Below, piece after piece: positions 29,198-36,216 of a stretch of 64,000 bases of DNA (the stretch's first letter is position 1; each line of letters starts with the position of its first letter). The notes under the pieces are model-generated. The model was given only the letters and a program-made list of their open reading frames with translations, did no database searches and was not told the DNA's origin. Source of the DNA: Streptomyces avicenniae (GTDB lineage Bacteria > Actinomycetota > Actinomycetes > Streptomycetales > Streptomycetaceae); the NCBI RefSeq assembly GCF_000719135.1, contig NZ_JOEK01000015.1, positions 62,001-126,000 on the forward strand. Direction: 5' to 3'. The translations under genes were made by a program, and so were the position numbers.

Positions 29198-30220
29198 ATG
29201 ACGCACACCGCCCCCCTCGGCGTCGCCGTGATCGGCGCAGGAACGATGGGCGCCGACCACGTGCGACGGCTCGACCGCGCCGTGGCGGGCGCCCGCGTCG
29301 CCGCCGTCGCCGACCTCGACGCGGACCGCGCGCGGGCGCTCGCCGACCCCGTCGAGGGCTGCGCCGCCCACACCGACCCCGAGGCCGCCATGGCCGCGCC
29401 CGGCGTGGACGCCGTGCTCATCGCCTCGCCCGGGCCCGCGCACGAGGCGGCGCTGCTGGCCGCCCTCGACCGCGGGCTGCCCGTGCTGTGCGAGAAGCCG
29501 CTGACGCCCGACCCGGAGGGCGCGCTGCGCGTCCTGGCGGCGGAGCGCAAGCTCGGCGGGCGCCGCATCCAGGTCGGCTTCATGCGGCGCTACGACAGCG
29601 AGTACGCGCAGCTCGCCGCGCTGCTGGCCTCCGGGGAGCTGGGCCGCCCGCTGCTGCTGCACTGCCGCCACCGCAACGTGTCGGTGCACCCGTACTTCAC
29701 CGACGCGTCGCTGATCAACGACTCGGTGGCCCACGAGTTCGACGCCGCCCGCTGGCTGCTCGGCCACGAGATCACCGCCGTCCAGGTCTTCAGGCCCACC
29801 CCGAGCGCGCAGGCGCCCGAGGGCTTGAGCGACCCGCAGCTCGTCGTCTTCGAGACGGACGGCGGCGCCCTCGTGGACGTCGAGATCTTCGCGAACAGCG
29901 GCTTCGGCTACCAGGTGCAGGCGGAGGCGGTCTGCGAGCGCGGCACCGCCCGCATCGGCGACGCGCACGGCCTGCTGGTCAACGCGGCGGGTCGCTGGGG
30001 CGGGCCCGTTGACCAGCACTACCTGACGCGCTTCGCCGACGCGTACGACCGCGAGGTGCGCGCCTGGGTGGACGCGACGCGGCGCGGCGAGGTGACGGGC
30101 GCCGACGCCTGGGACGGCTACGCCGTCGCCGCCGCCTGCGCGGCCGGGACGGAGGCCCAGCGCACCGGCCGCCGCGTCGCCGTGGACATGGTCGAGAAGC
30201 CGCGGCTGTACCGCGACTGA
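29198..30220 (+). CDS. iolG: Inositol 2-dehydrogenase (Gfo/Idh/MocA)
   Basis: A 340-residue NAD-dependent dehydrogenase, first chemical step of the pathway: myo-inositol to 2-keto-myo-inositol. Rossmann motif [17 protein letters not shown], conserved [15 protein letters not shown] around residue 95, and RYDSEYAQL plus [15 protein letters not shown] typical of IolG. ATG 29198 is preceded by AAGGA. Distinct from the dehydrogenase at 8804, which has a divergent N-terminus. Confidence 0.9.
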   Translation: MTHTAPLGVAVIGAGTMGADHVRRLDRAVAGARVAAVADLDADRARALADPVEGCAAHTDPEAAMAAPGVDAVLIASPGPAHEAALLAALDRGLPVLCEKPLTPDPEGALRVLAAERKLGGRRIQVGFMRRYDSEYAQLAALLASGELGRPLLLHCRHRNVSVHPYFTDASLINDSVAHEFDAARWLLGHEITAVQVFRPTPSAQAPEGLSDPQLVVFETDGGALVDVEIFANSGFGYQVQAEAVCERGTARIGDAHGLLVNAAGRWGGPVDQHYLTRFADAYDREVRAWVDATRRGEVTGADAWDGYAVAAACAAGTEAQRTGRRVAVDMVEKPRLYRD

Positions 30221-30259
30221 CGCGGTTACGCTGTGCCAGGACTGAGGGAAAGGCCGCTC

Positions 30260-30997
30260 GTGGACGTGCAGTTCAGCGTCGATCGCACCAGCCCGGTGCC
30301 GCTGTACTTCCAGCTGTCCCAGCAGCTCGAAGCGGCCATCGGACGCGGCGAGCTGCCCCCGGGGACGCTGCTGGGCAACGAGATCGACCTCGCCGGGCGC
30401 CTCGGCCTGTCCCGGCCGACCGTCAGGCAGGCCATCTCCGCGCTGGTGGACAAGGGGCTCCTGGTGCGCCGCCGGGGCGTCGGCACCCAGGTCGTCCACA
30501 GCATGGTGCGCCGCCCGCTCGAACTGAGCAGCCTGTACGACGACCTGGCGGGCGCGGGCCGCCGCCCGACGACCCGCGTGCTCGGCCTCACGACCGTCGC
30601 CGCGTCGGGCGAGGCGGCGGCGGTCCTCGGCCTGGCGGCGGGGGACGACGTCCTGCGGATGGAGCGGCTGCGGTTCACGGACGGCGAGCCGATCGCGTAC
30701 CTGACCAACCACCTCCCGGCGCACGCCGTGCGCGCCACGGCCCCCGACCTGGAGGCCACCGGCCTGTACCGCCTCCTGCGGGCGGCGGGGACGACGCTGC
30801 ACAGCGCCCACCAGACCATCGGCGCGCGGGCGGCGACGGCCGAGGAGGCACGGCTGCTGGACGAGCCGCCGGGCGCGCCGCTGCTGTGCATGACGCGGAC
30901 GGCGTACGACGACAAGGGGCGCGCCGTCGAGTTCGGCAGCCACCTCTACCGGGCGTCGCGCTACTCGTTCGAGCTGCAACTGCTGATCAGGTCATGA
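30260..30997 (+). CDS. GntR/HutC-family regulator of the inositol locus
   Basis: A 245-residue regulator: N-terminal winged HTH (PLYFQLSQQLEAAIGRGELP, SRPTVRQAISALVDKGLLV) and a C-terminal UTRA ligand domain (VLRMERLRFTDGEPIAYLTN). It closes the rightward operon, 39 bp after iolG, so it is probably autoregulated with the transporter and may act at 25213-25254. GTG 30260 has GAGGGAAAGG upstream; GTG 30266 is an alternative. Confidence 0.88.
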   Translation: MDVQFSVDRTSPVPLYFQLSQQLEAAIGRGELPPGTLLGNEIDLAGRLGLSRPTVRQAISALVDKGLLVRRRGVGTQVVHSMVRRPLELSSLYDDLAGAGRRPTTRVLGLTTVAASGEAAAVLGLAAGDDVLRMERLRFTDGEPIAYLTNHLPAHAVRATAPDLEATGLYRLLRAAGTTLHSAHQTIGARAATAEEARLLDEPPGAPLLCMTRTAYDDKGRAVEFGSHLYRASRYSFELQLLIRS

Positions 30998-31155
30998 CCG
31001 CGCCCGCGCGGGGGCGGGGGGCGCGGGGGGCGTGACGGCGCGGTGTCCGCGGATGACGCCGTATTGCGCGCGATGCCGTTCTCGTTACCGACCGCCCCGC
31101 ACCGTTGACCGCGGGCGTGCGCCGAGGGACAGTCGTGACAGCGGATGACGCACAC

Positions 31156-31227
31156 GGCCGTGTGCCCGAGTGGTTCAGGGACTCGCCTGCAAAGCGAGTT
31201 ACACGAGTTCGATTCTCGTCACGGCCT
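31156..31227 (+). tRNA. tRNA-Cys (GCA)
   Basis: A 72-nt cloverleaf folds cleanly: acceptor GGCCGTG/CACGGCC, D stem CCC/GGG, anticodon stem CTCGC/GCGAG with loop CTGCAAA (anticodon GCA at 31189-31191), variable loop TTAC, T stem ACGAG/CTCGT with loop TTCGATT, discriminator U. No CCA is encoded. The 3' part from the anticodon stem onward is supplied by the inserted element and restores the gene. Confidence 0.97.
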
Positions 31228-31229
31228 CT
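31186..31229. repeat. attL core (44-bp direct repeat)
   Basis: From CCTGCAAAGC in the anticodon arm to the end of tRNA-Cys plus 2 nt; identical to 45344-45387. The first differing bases are 31185/45343 and 31230/45388. Confidence 0.97.
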
Positions 31230-31257
31230 TCTCCCGCCACCCCGGATGACCAGCGCC

Positions 31258-31298
31258 TAGTTGTGGGGCGGACCGCCTGGCGGTCCGCCCCACAACTA
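31258..31298. repeat. Perfect inverted repeat, 20-nt arms, 1-nt centre
   Basis: Arms 31258-31277 and 31279-31298 (beginning TAGTTGTGGGGCGG) are exact complements about T31278. It sits 30 bp inside attL. It could terminate the tRNA transcript, or be a recombination or regulatory site; the tiny centre makes cruciform or protein binding as likely as a normal terminator loop. Confidence 0.8.
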
Positions 31299-31302
31299 TG
31301 CG

Positions 31303-31321
31303 CCGTCTCACTTTCCGTCTC
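31303..31321. repeat. 19-bp repeat near attL (copy at 45219)
   Basis: CCGTCTCACTTTCCGTCTC occurs identically at 31303-31321 and 45219-45237, that is 74 bp inside attL and 107 bp inside attR. Its place fits an arm-type site for the integrase or Xis. Confidence 0.7.
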
Positions 31322-31463
31322 AGTCCGGTGTTCGTCCCGTGGCCGTACCAGGAGGACGCCAGTTCTGATTCGACGTTAGATAAGATGATCGCGCGGTTTG
31401 GCGTTTGGCGCCGCTCCGTTCTCCGGTTGGGACATCGCAACGACAACCACCCTAGGAGGACAG

Positions 31464-31568
31464 ATGCGTCATAGGCGACATCGCAAACGAAAGCGCCCAG
31501 CCTGGGAGTTCTGGTCATTTGTGGTCAACCTCGCGCGCCTCATTTATGAGGTGTGCGGGAGGGACTAG
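31464..31568 (+). CDS. 34-residue basic amphipathic peptide
   Basis: A short gene with an excellent ribosome site (TAGGAGGACAG just before the ATG) and its own terminator 33 bp after the TAG. The peptide has eleven residues of almost only Arg/His/Lys (MRHRRHRKRKR), then a hydrophobic, Trp-containing segment (AWEFWSFVVNLARLIYEV) and a short polar end. That is the layout of a membrane-active or membrane-associated peptide. It lies alone between attL and the integrase, opposite in direction to the integrase. I do not recognise a family. Confidence 0.6.
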   Translation: MRHRRHRKRKRPAWEFWSFVVNLARLIYEVCGRD

Positions 31569-31601
31569 CTCGCCACGCGACCGCCAGGTGGGCGCCTCGT
31601 C

Positions 31602-31637
31602 AAGGATGGGGTTCGGGTGCCTCCGGGCCCCATCCTT
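31602..31637 (+). terminator. Terminator of the 34-codon gene
   Basis: AAGGATGGGG (31602-31611) pairs with CCCCATCCTT (31628-31637), 10-bp stem with a 16-nt loop, directly after the small gene and followed by CGTTCC. Confidence 0.65.
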
Positions 31638-31727
31638 CGTTCCGGACCGGATCGGCGAGAAAAATACCGACCCGCTACCGTTCCGACATAGACAATATTA
31701 CAGGCTCTCGGGCCAAGATTGGCATTA

Positions 31728-31748
31728 GGAAGTTCAGTAGAAACTTCC
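31728..31748 (-). terminator. Hairpin after the integrase
   Basis: GGAAGTT (31728-31734) and AACTTCC (31742-31748) with a 7-nt loop, starting 11 bp past the integrase stop on the minus strand; likely end of the whole leftward transcript. Confidence 0.5.
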
Positions 31749-31758
31749 GTGCTTCCCG

Positions 31759-33033
31759 TCAGTTGCTTCCTGGAATGTTCTCCCAGATCAGCGCGTCCAC
31801 CTGCTGCGCAACGCTGCTGCGGACTTCGTCCACGATGTGCTGGTACCGCGTGGCCATCGCCGTGGTGGACCAGCCCATGAGGTTCATGACCGCGCGTTCG
31901 GGGACTCGGAGGATCAGGAGCACCGTCGCGGCCGTGTGGCGAGCGTCGTGAAGGCGGGCGTCCCGGAGGCCCCCGTCGCGGAGCAGAGCCTTCCACTCGC
32001 TCCAGTCGTGGCGATGCGAGATGTCCGATCCGGTCGGCGTCGCGAACACCCAACCCTCGTCGGTCCACCGTTCACCGGCTGCCTTACGCTCCACGTTCTG
32101 CGTCACCCGGTGCGCCCGGAGAAGCTGGACCACTTGAGGCGGTAGCCCCACGCGCCGACGGCCGGCCCGTGACTTGGTGCGGGACGTCTTGTCGTTGGTC
32201 CGACGGCGTTCCGGGCAGTAGCCGGCCTTCTTGCCGCATGCGGTGTTGCAGCCGTGGGCGTAGCGAGGACGCAACCGGCTCCGGCGAATGCACAGGATGC
32301 CGTTGTCCAAGTCCACGTCCTCCCACCTGAGCCCCAGAGCCTCGCCCTGCCGTAGGCCGAGCGCCAGTGCGACGGCCCAACGCGCCGCGTTCCGCCGCTT
32401 GTCGGCGGCTGCGAGGAGCCGTCGGACCTCTGCCACGGTGAACGGTTCGATCTCCTCTTCATCGACGCGAGGTGCCGTGACCTTGTTGAGGGGATTCTCC
32501 GCCAGGTGGCCTCGTCGTACGGCGGCGTTCAGCGCCGTACGGAAGGTGCGGTGCACCTGGTGCGCTGTGGCGGGCTTGGCGCCGCTGGACTGCATCTTGC
32601 TGTAGAGCCGTTCGACGTGCTCCGGTGCGAGACGGTCAAGGCGGTGGGCCCCGAGTCCCGGGATGAGGTGCTTCCGGACGGCGACGCCGTAGCCGACCAT
32701 CGTGTTCTCGTTGACTCGTTCCGGCGCGATGTTCTCGATCCAGTGGGTGAGCCAGGTCTCGACGGTCCAGCGGACGCCTGCCTTGGGAACCTTGCGGGTG
32801 TTGCGAAGCTTCTCCAGTTCCTTGACGGCCTCGGCGACCTCGTTACGCGTCTTGCGCTCGATGTGGCGACGGTCGGGTGTGCCGTCGTCACGGGTGCCCA
32901 CGGTGACGCGGCCGTGCCACTTGCCGTCCTTGCCGAGGTAGATGGAGGAGCGGCCGTTCGGCTGGCGGGTGCGCTTCTTGGGTTCGGTCTTGTTCCGCTC
33001 GCTGCCGTCGTCTGCCACGGAGGTGCTCTTCAT
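31759..33033 (-). CDS. int: Tyrosine site-specific integrase
   Basis: A 424-residue tyrosine recombinase that would join the element to tRNA-Cys. Domains: a basic N-terminal arm-binding region (ERNKTEPKKRTRQPNG), a SAM-like core-binding domain (residues ~85-150) and the catalytic domain with Arg in LGLRQGEALGLRW, LHDARHTAATVLL, MGWSTTAMATRYQHI (Tyr near residue 396). The usual His/Trp of the GHS motif is Trp. An insertion ARYAHGCNTACGKKAGYC carries three Cys, as in many actinobacterial integrases. ATG 33033 overlaps the Xis stop as ATGA. Confidence 0.95.
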   Translation of the reverse strand: MKSTSVADDGSERNKTEPKKRTRQPNGRSSIYLGKDGKWHGRVTVGTRDDGTPDRRHIERKTRNEVAEAVKELEKLRNTRKVPKAGVRWTVETWLTHWIENIAPERVNENTMVGYGVAVRKHLIPGLGAHRLDRLAPEHVERLYSKMQSSGAKPATAHQVHRTFRTALNAAVRRGHLAENPLNKVTAPRVDEEEIEPFTVAEVRRLLAAADKRRNAARWAVALALGLRQGEALGLRWEDVDLDNGILCIRRSRLRPRYAHGCNTACGKKAGYCPERRRTNDKTSRTKSRAGRRRVGLPPQVVQLLRAHRVTQNVERKAAGERWTDEGWVFATPTGSDISHRHDWSEWKALLRDGGLRDARLHDARHTAATVLLILRVPERAVMNLMGWSTTAMATRYQHIVDEVRSSVAQQVDALIWENIPGSN

Positions 33034-33248
33034 GCGATGACCTCTCCCGAGCGGCAAGTCCTGCGGAGCCGGGCGACGAACGTGGTGATCGCGTCGGCCG
33101 GAACGCGGCGGAGACGGCCCACGGGAACGGACTCCAGCTCGCCTGAGCTGATGAGCCCGAAGCAGGTGGTGCGGCCGATGCTCAGGCGCCGGGCGGCTTC
33201 CTCGACGGTGAGAAGGGCGAGGGTCGGGTCAGGGGTGCTCTCACTCAT
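33030..33248 (-). CDS. xis: Excisionase (MerR-like HTH)
   Basis: A 72-residue HTH protein of the AlpA/excisionase type: LLTVEEAARRLSIGRTTCF then LISSGELESVPVGRLRRVP. Small Xis proteins bend attL/attR DNA and bias the integrase to excision. Coupled to both neighbours: it overlaps the RepA-like gene by 8 bp and its TGA overlaps the integrase ATG. Confidence 0.92.
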   Translation of the reverse strand: MSESTPDPTLALLTVEEAARRLSIGRTTCFGLISSGELESVPVGRLRRVPADAITTFVARLRRTCRSGEVIA

Positions 33249-34335
33249 CGCCGACTCCCTTCGTGATCCCGGAAGTCGGGCGGTCGGACAGGTGGGACAC
33301 GGCGGAGAGGTTCTCGTGTTTGGTGCCGAGATCGGGGTAGTACCGGCCGGTGTTGTCCTTGGTGAGCTGTCCGTCGGCGGCCATGCGGGAGCAGGTGCGG
33401 CGGATGGTGTCGGCGTCGGTCTGGGGGAGGGCCGCCGCGATGTCCTTGGGCCTGGCGCCGGGGTTGGCGCGGACGTGGCGGAGGATGTTGGCGCGGGTGT
33501 CGCCGATGGTGTGGTCCGTGGCGGGGCCTTTGAGGAGTTGCCAGGCTCCGGCGGCGGCGTGGAAGCGAAGCGCGTACTCCGATTCGTCCACGTCGCGGCC
33601 GGTGACGTGCAGAACGCCGTCCGCCTGTCCTCGTGCGCGCTTCAACACCAGCGTGGCGTCAGCGGCGCCGGCGATGCCGTTGGTGCCGGACACCTCGGCG
33701 AGGAAGTCGTCCGCGCCCGCCTTGCGGACGTGGTGGACCAGGACGACGGCGACGCCGTAGTGGTCGGCGATGCGCTTGGCGTGGCCTACGGCGGCGTAGT
33801 CGGCGTCGTAGGCGGACGCGCCGGGGGCCGAGGGGCCGCGCATCTTGGCGAACACGTCGATGACGACCATGCGCGCGGTGGGGTTGCGCTCCAGCCATTG
33901 CGCGATGGCCTCACCGCCTCCCTGCGGCAGCGGCGGACAGGACGTGGCCAGCGTCAGGCCGGGCGGCGCGGGGCGCCCGCCCAGGATCTTGCCCATGCGG
34001 CTCTGGAGGCGGCGCGGGGTGTCTTCGAGCGCGAGGTAGAGCACCGGCCCGCCCTCGACGGGCACGGCGTCCATGGCCATGCCACCGGCCGCCACCGACA
34101 GGCCAAGCCCCAGGGACAGCCAGGACTTGCCGACCTTCGGCGGTCCGGCGAGCAGGTTGACGCCTTCGGCGAGGATGCCGGGTACCGCCCATTTCGGGTC
34201 GGGGAACTCGGCAGCCATCAGCTCATCAGCGGTCCACGCGGTGCGGATACGCTGCTGAGCCGGTTCGATGGGGTGCGGCTCGGCGGCAGCCGGTACGGAG
34301 TACAGGTGCGGCCCGGCCAGGGGTGCGGCGTTCAT
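33241..34335 (-). CDS. RepA-like replicative ATPase (AAA_25)
   Basis: A 364-residue RecA-fold ATPase of the RSF1010 RepA/AAA_25 type. Walker A LLAGPPKVGKSWLSLGL near residue 63, Walker B MVVIDVFAKM, then VVLVHHVRKAGADDFLAEVS; the C-terminal ~80 residues resemble a winged helix (NILRHVRANPGARPKDIAAA). With the primase-polymerase just upstream it would form the element's own replication module, used after excision. ATG 34335 overlaps the previous stop (ATGA). Confidence 0.9.
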   Translation of the reverse strand: MNAAPLAGPHLYSVPAAAEPHPIEPAQQRIRTAWTADELMAAEFPDPKWAVPGILAEGVNLLAGPPKVGKSWLSLGLGLSVAAGGMAMDAVPVEGGPVLYLALEDTPRRLQSRMGKILGGRPAPPGLTLATSCPPLPQGGGEAIAQWLERNPTARMVVIDVFAKMRGPSAPGASAYDADYAAVGHAKRIADHYGVAVVLVHHVRKAGADDFLAEVSGTNGIAGAADATLVLKRARGQADGVLHVTGRDVDESEYALRFHAAAGAWQLLKGPATDHTIGDTRANILRHVRANPGARPKDIAAALPQTDADTIRRTCSRMAADGQLTKDNTGRYYPDLGTKHENLSAVSHLSDRPTSGITKGVGDE

Positions 34336-35240
34336 GCGGCGGCACCTCTCACGGTGCGCGGGCGGCGGGCGCCGGCCCGCAGTCCGGACGCGATCGTGCG
34401 GGGGATCTCCCGGGGCGTCTGTCCGACCTGCGCGGCGGCCGGGGACAGGGACGCGTGCACGTCCTCGGCGGTCAGCTCTCCTCCGGCGACGAGCTGCCCC
34501 AGAGCGACAGCCGCGAGGTACAGGGCCTCGTTGTGCCGGTCAGGCGCCGAGTCCGTGACCCGGCGGACCTCCGCATCCAGCGCGGCGGTCAGGTAGGCCG
34601 TGCGCCGGTCGCCGCCCGTCAGCGCGACCACGGTGGGACGCTGCGGGGGCAACGGCGGCGGCGCCAGCAACGCGGCCAGCCAGGCAGGCAGCGGCGCGGG
34701 CTCCGCGTCATGGACGACCGTGTAGGGGCGGCCGTTGACCGTACTGCCGGGACCGACGACGTATCCACCGCCCGCCCGCGTATCGACCTTCCACCCCAGC
34801 TTCCCACTGCTGTTGCGCAGTTCGATCCCAGTGGGAGCCGCGAAATACAGATGGGTCCCACCGCGACCGGTGCGCACGGTGAACGTGTCGGCCGGGTACC
34901 GCTGGCCGTGCCGTTCGCACACGGCCGCGAACACGTCCATGCCGTCCCGCACACCCTCCCCGACCCAAATGGGCGGCGGGGTGTCGTCGGCGTCCTTCGG
35001 CGTGTCGAGATCGACCACAACCAGCCGGGAGGGACCGGCCGCGACCCCCACGTTGTACGGACCGGCGGCCCAACAGCGAGCAATACGCCCCGGGTCCATG
35101 GTGGCCCGCTGCTCCCACACGGAGACGGCCGGACGCTTGTCCTCGGGGATCAGCGGAAAGACATGCCAGCCGCGGCGGACCAAGCGGAGGGCGGCCCTGC
35201 GACCGGGGGCGGACTGTTCGGGCATGACGGTATAGGTCAT
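34332..35240 (-). CDS. Bifunctional DNA primase/polymerase
   Basis: A 302-residue prim-pol protein of the archaeo-eukaryotic primase superfamily. RLVRRGWHVFPLIPEDKRPA is the family N-terminus; the catalytic aspartates lie in LVVVDLDTPKDADD, followed by TGRGGTHLYFAAP and VDTRAGGGYVVGPGS. In AICEs such proteins initiate or prime replication together with a RepA-like helicase. ATG 35240 has AGGAG about 9 nt upstream; the open frame upstream to 35321 lacks a ribosome site. Confidence 0.93.
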   Translation of the reverse strand: MTYTVMPEQSAPGRRAALRLVRRGWHVFPLIPEDKRPAVSVWEQRATMDPGRIARCWAAGPYNVGVAAGPSRLVVVDLDTPKDADDTPPPIWVGEGVRDGMDVFAAVCERHGQRYPADTFTVRTGRGGTHLYFAAPTGIELRNSSGKLGWKVDTRAGGGYVVGPGSTVNGRPYTVVHDAEPAPLPAWLAALLAPPPLPPQRPTVVALTGGDRRTAYLTAALDAEVRRVTDSAPDRHNEALYLAAVALGQLVAGGELTAEDVHASLSPAAAQVGQTPREIPRTIASGLRAGARRPRTVRGAAA

Positions 35241-35581
35241 GCTTGAGGTCTCCTGTTCTGTCTTCGGGTGGAACGGGGAAGGGCCGGCGTGGCGGACGAC
35301 CTTGGCGGGGAGTTCCGCCACGCCGGTTGGTTATTCAGCATTCGCCTGGCTGACGCTCGCCGCTAGACGATTTAGAACCGGTTTCAGTAAGGGAAAATTG
35401 GATCTCTTTGGGCTGGGGCCTCACCAATTTTGGGATTCCCGGATGGTGGGATTTCTTCCCCTTCCGTGAAGGTGTGGAAAAAAGCGACCCAAAGTTGATT
35501 CCATATTGGTGGTACTTTGGCCCAAGTTTCCTGCCCGTTGCGGCGAATTGCGGATCTCGTGGTTGGCTGGTTCTGTGCGGC
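35241..35581. other. AT-rich non-coding region with two inverted repeats
   Basis: No convincing gene. The stretch ~35360-35540 is much poorer in GC than the rest of the window. It contains AAAATTGG (35394-35401)/CCAATTTT (35424-35431) and CCAAAGT (35489-35495)/ACTTTGG (35514-35520), with spacers of 22 and 18 nt, and several further CCAA/TTGG words. It lies just upstream of the primase-polymerase, so it is a candidate origin of replication and promoter region. Confidence 0.5.
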
Positions 35582-35785
35582 TCACGCCTCCCCCGGTGCT
35601 CCGATCGATGCGATGGCGTCGATGAGTGAGGCGGTGACGTTGTTGATGGCGTCGGCGGCGCCGGTTTGGGCGAGGTAGAAGCCGAAGAGTGCGGCGGCCA
35701 GGAATGCGCCGAAGCCGAGGGCGCGGAACTTGAGCAGGAAGCCGACGAGGACGCCGAAGATCACGATGAGGGAGAGGGTGACCAT
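35582..35785 (-). CDS. Small membrane protein (spread-type)
   Basis: A 67-residue protein with two hydrophobic segments (LSLIVIFGVLVGFLLKF and LGFGAFLAAALFGFYLA) and a short polar tail. AAAGGAG lies 9 nt before the ATG. Similar tiny membrane proteins follow tra genes in Streptomyces plasmids and AICEs, where Spd proteins help intramycelial spreading; the assignment is by context only. Confidence 0.8.
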   Translation of the reverse strand: MVTLSLIVIFGVLVGFLLKFRALGFGAFLAAALFGFYLAQTGAADAINNVTASLIDAIASIGAPGEA

Positions 35786-35822
35786 GCGCAGACTCCTTTT
35801 CGTGGGATACGAAGCTGAGCTG

Positions 35823-36074
35823 TCAGCGGTCGCGGTGCAGCCAGAAACGGATGAGGAGGTTCACCAGGCGGCGGCCGTGGCGGATGCGGTAGCCGTGGCC
35901 CTTGCAGTGGCGGCAGTTCTTGCCGCGCATCGGGCGGCCCTTGCGGTTCGTACCGATGTGGAAGCCGAAGCCCTCGCAGCGGCGACAGCGGGTGAACGGG
36001 CTGACGTAGCACAGTCCGAGGTAGCAGAAGGTGACGATGACGACGAGGGCGCTAGCGGTGAGTTCCGGGGACAT
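35823..36074 (-). CDS. Membrane-anchored CXXCXGXG zinc-finger protein
   Basis: An 83-residue protein: one N-terminal membrane segment (ALVVIVTFCYLGLCYV), then two DnaJ-like cysteine motifs, CRRCEGFGF and CRHCKGHGY, about 25 residues apart, and a basic C-terminus (RIRHGRRLVNLLIRF). Two CXXC pairs can hold one zinc. Known as an unnamed small gene in actinomycete mobile elements; may act in transfer or spreading. It is separated from traB by a palindrome-rich gap. Confidence 0.8.
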   Translation of the reverse strand: MSPELTASALVVIVTFCYLGLCYVSPFTRCRRCEGFGFHIGTNRKGRPMRGKNCRHCKGHGYRIRHGRRLVNLLIRFWLHRDR

Positions 36075-36155
36075 GAGGGCTCCTGTGGGCCGGTTTCCGG
36101 CATGGCCGAGGTAGGGTCGGTAATCGATAACGGCCTGCTCAGTGATGGTTTTAGG

Positions 36156-36198
36156 TGCTAGCGCAGCCGCTAACGTTAGCGGCGAGGTCTGCTAGCGC
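36156..36198. repeat. Palindrome flanked by TGCTAGCGC repeats downstream of traB
   Basis: The perfect 18-bp palindrome GCCGCTAACGTTAGCGGC (36166-36183) is bracketed by TGCTAGCGC at 36156-36164 and 36190-36198; GCTAGCGG recurs at 36051. CTAG is rare in such DNA. The site is 19 bp past the traB stop: it may be the promoter/operator of the two small genes or the clt transfer locus recognised by TraB. Confidence 0.6.
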
Positions 36199-36216
36199 TG
36201 TGGGGCGTGCGTCGGG

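Noticed and set aside
31219..31518. A 99-codon minus-strand frame next to attL
   Set aside because: It runs through the tRNA end and the inverted repeat and lies opposite the small gene with the better ribosome site.
35239..35469. A 76-codon plus-strand frame in the AT-rich gap
   Set aside because: Starts inside the primase-polymerase start region, has no ribosome site and reads through the inverted repeats.
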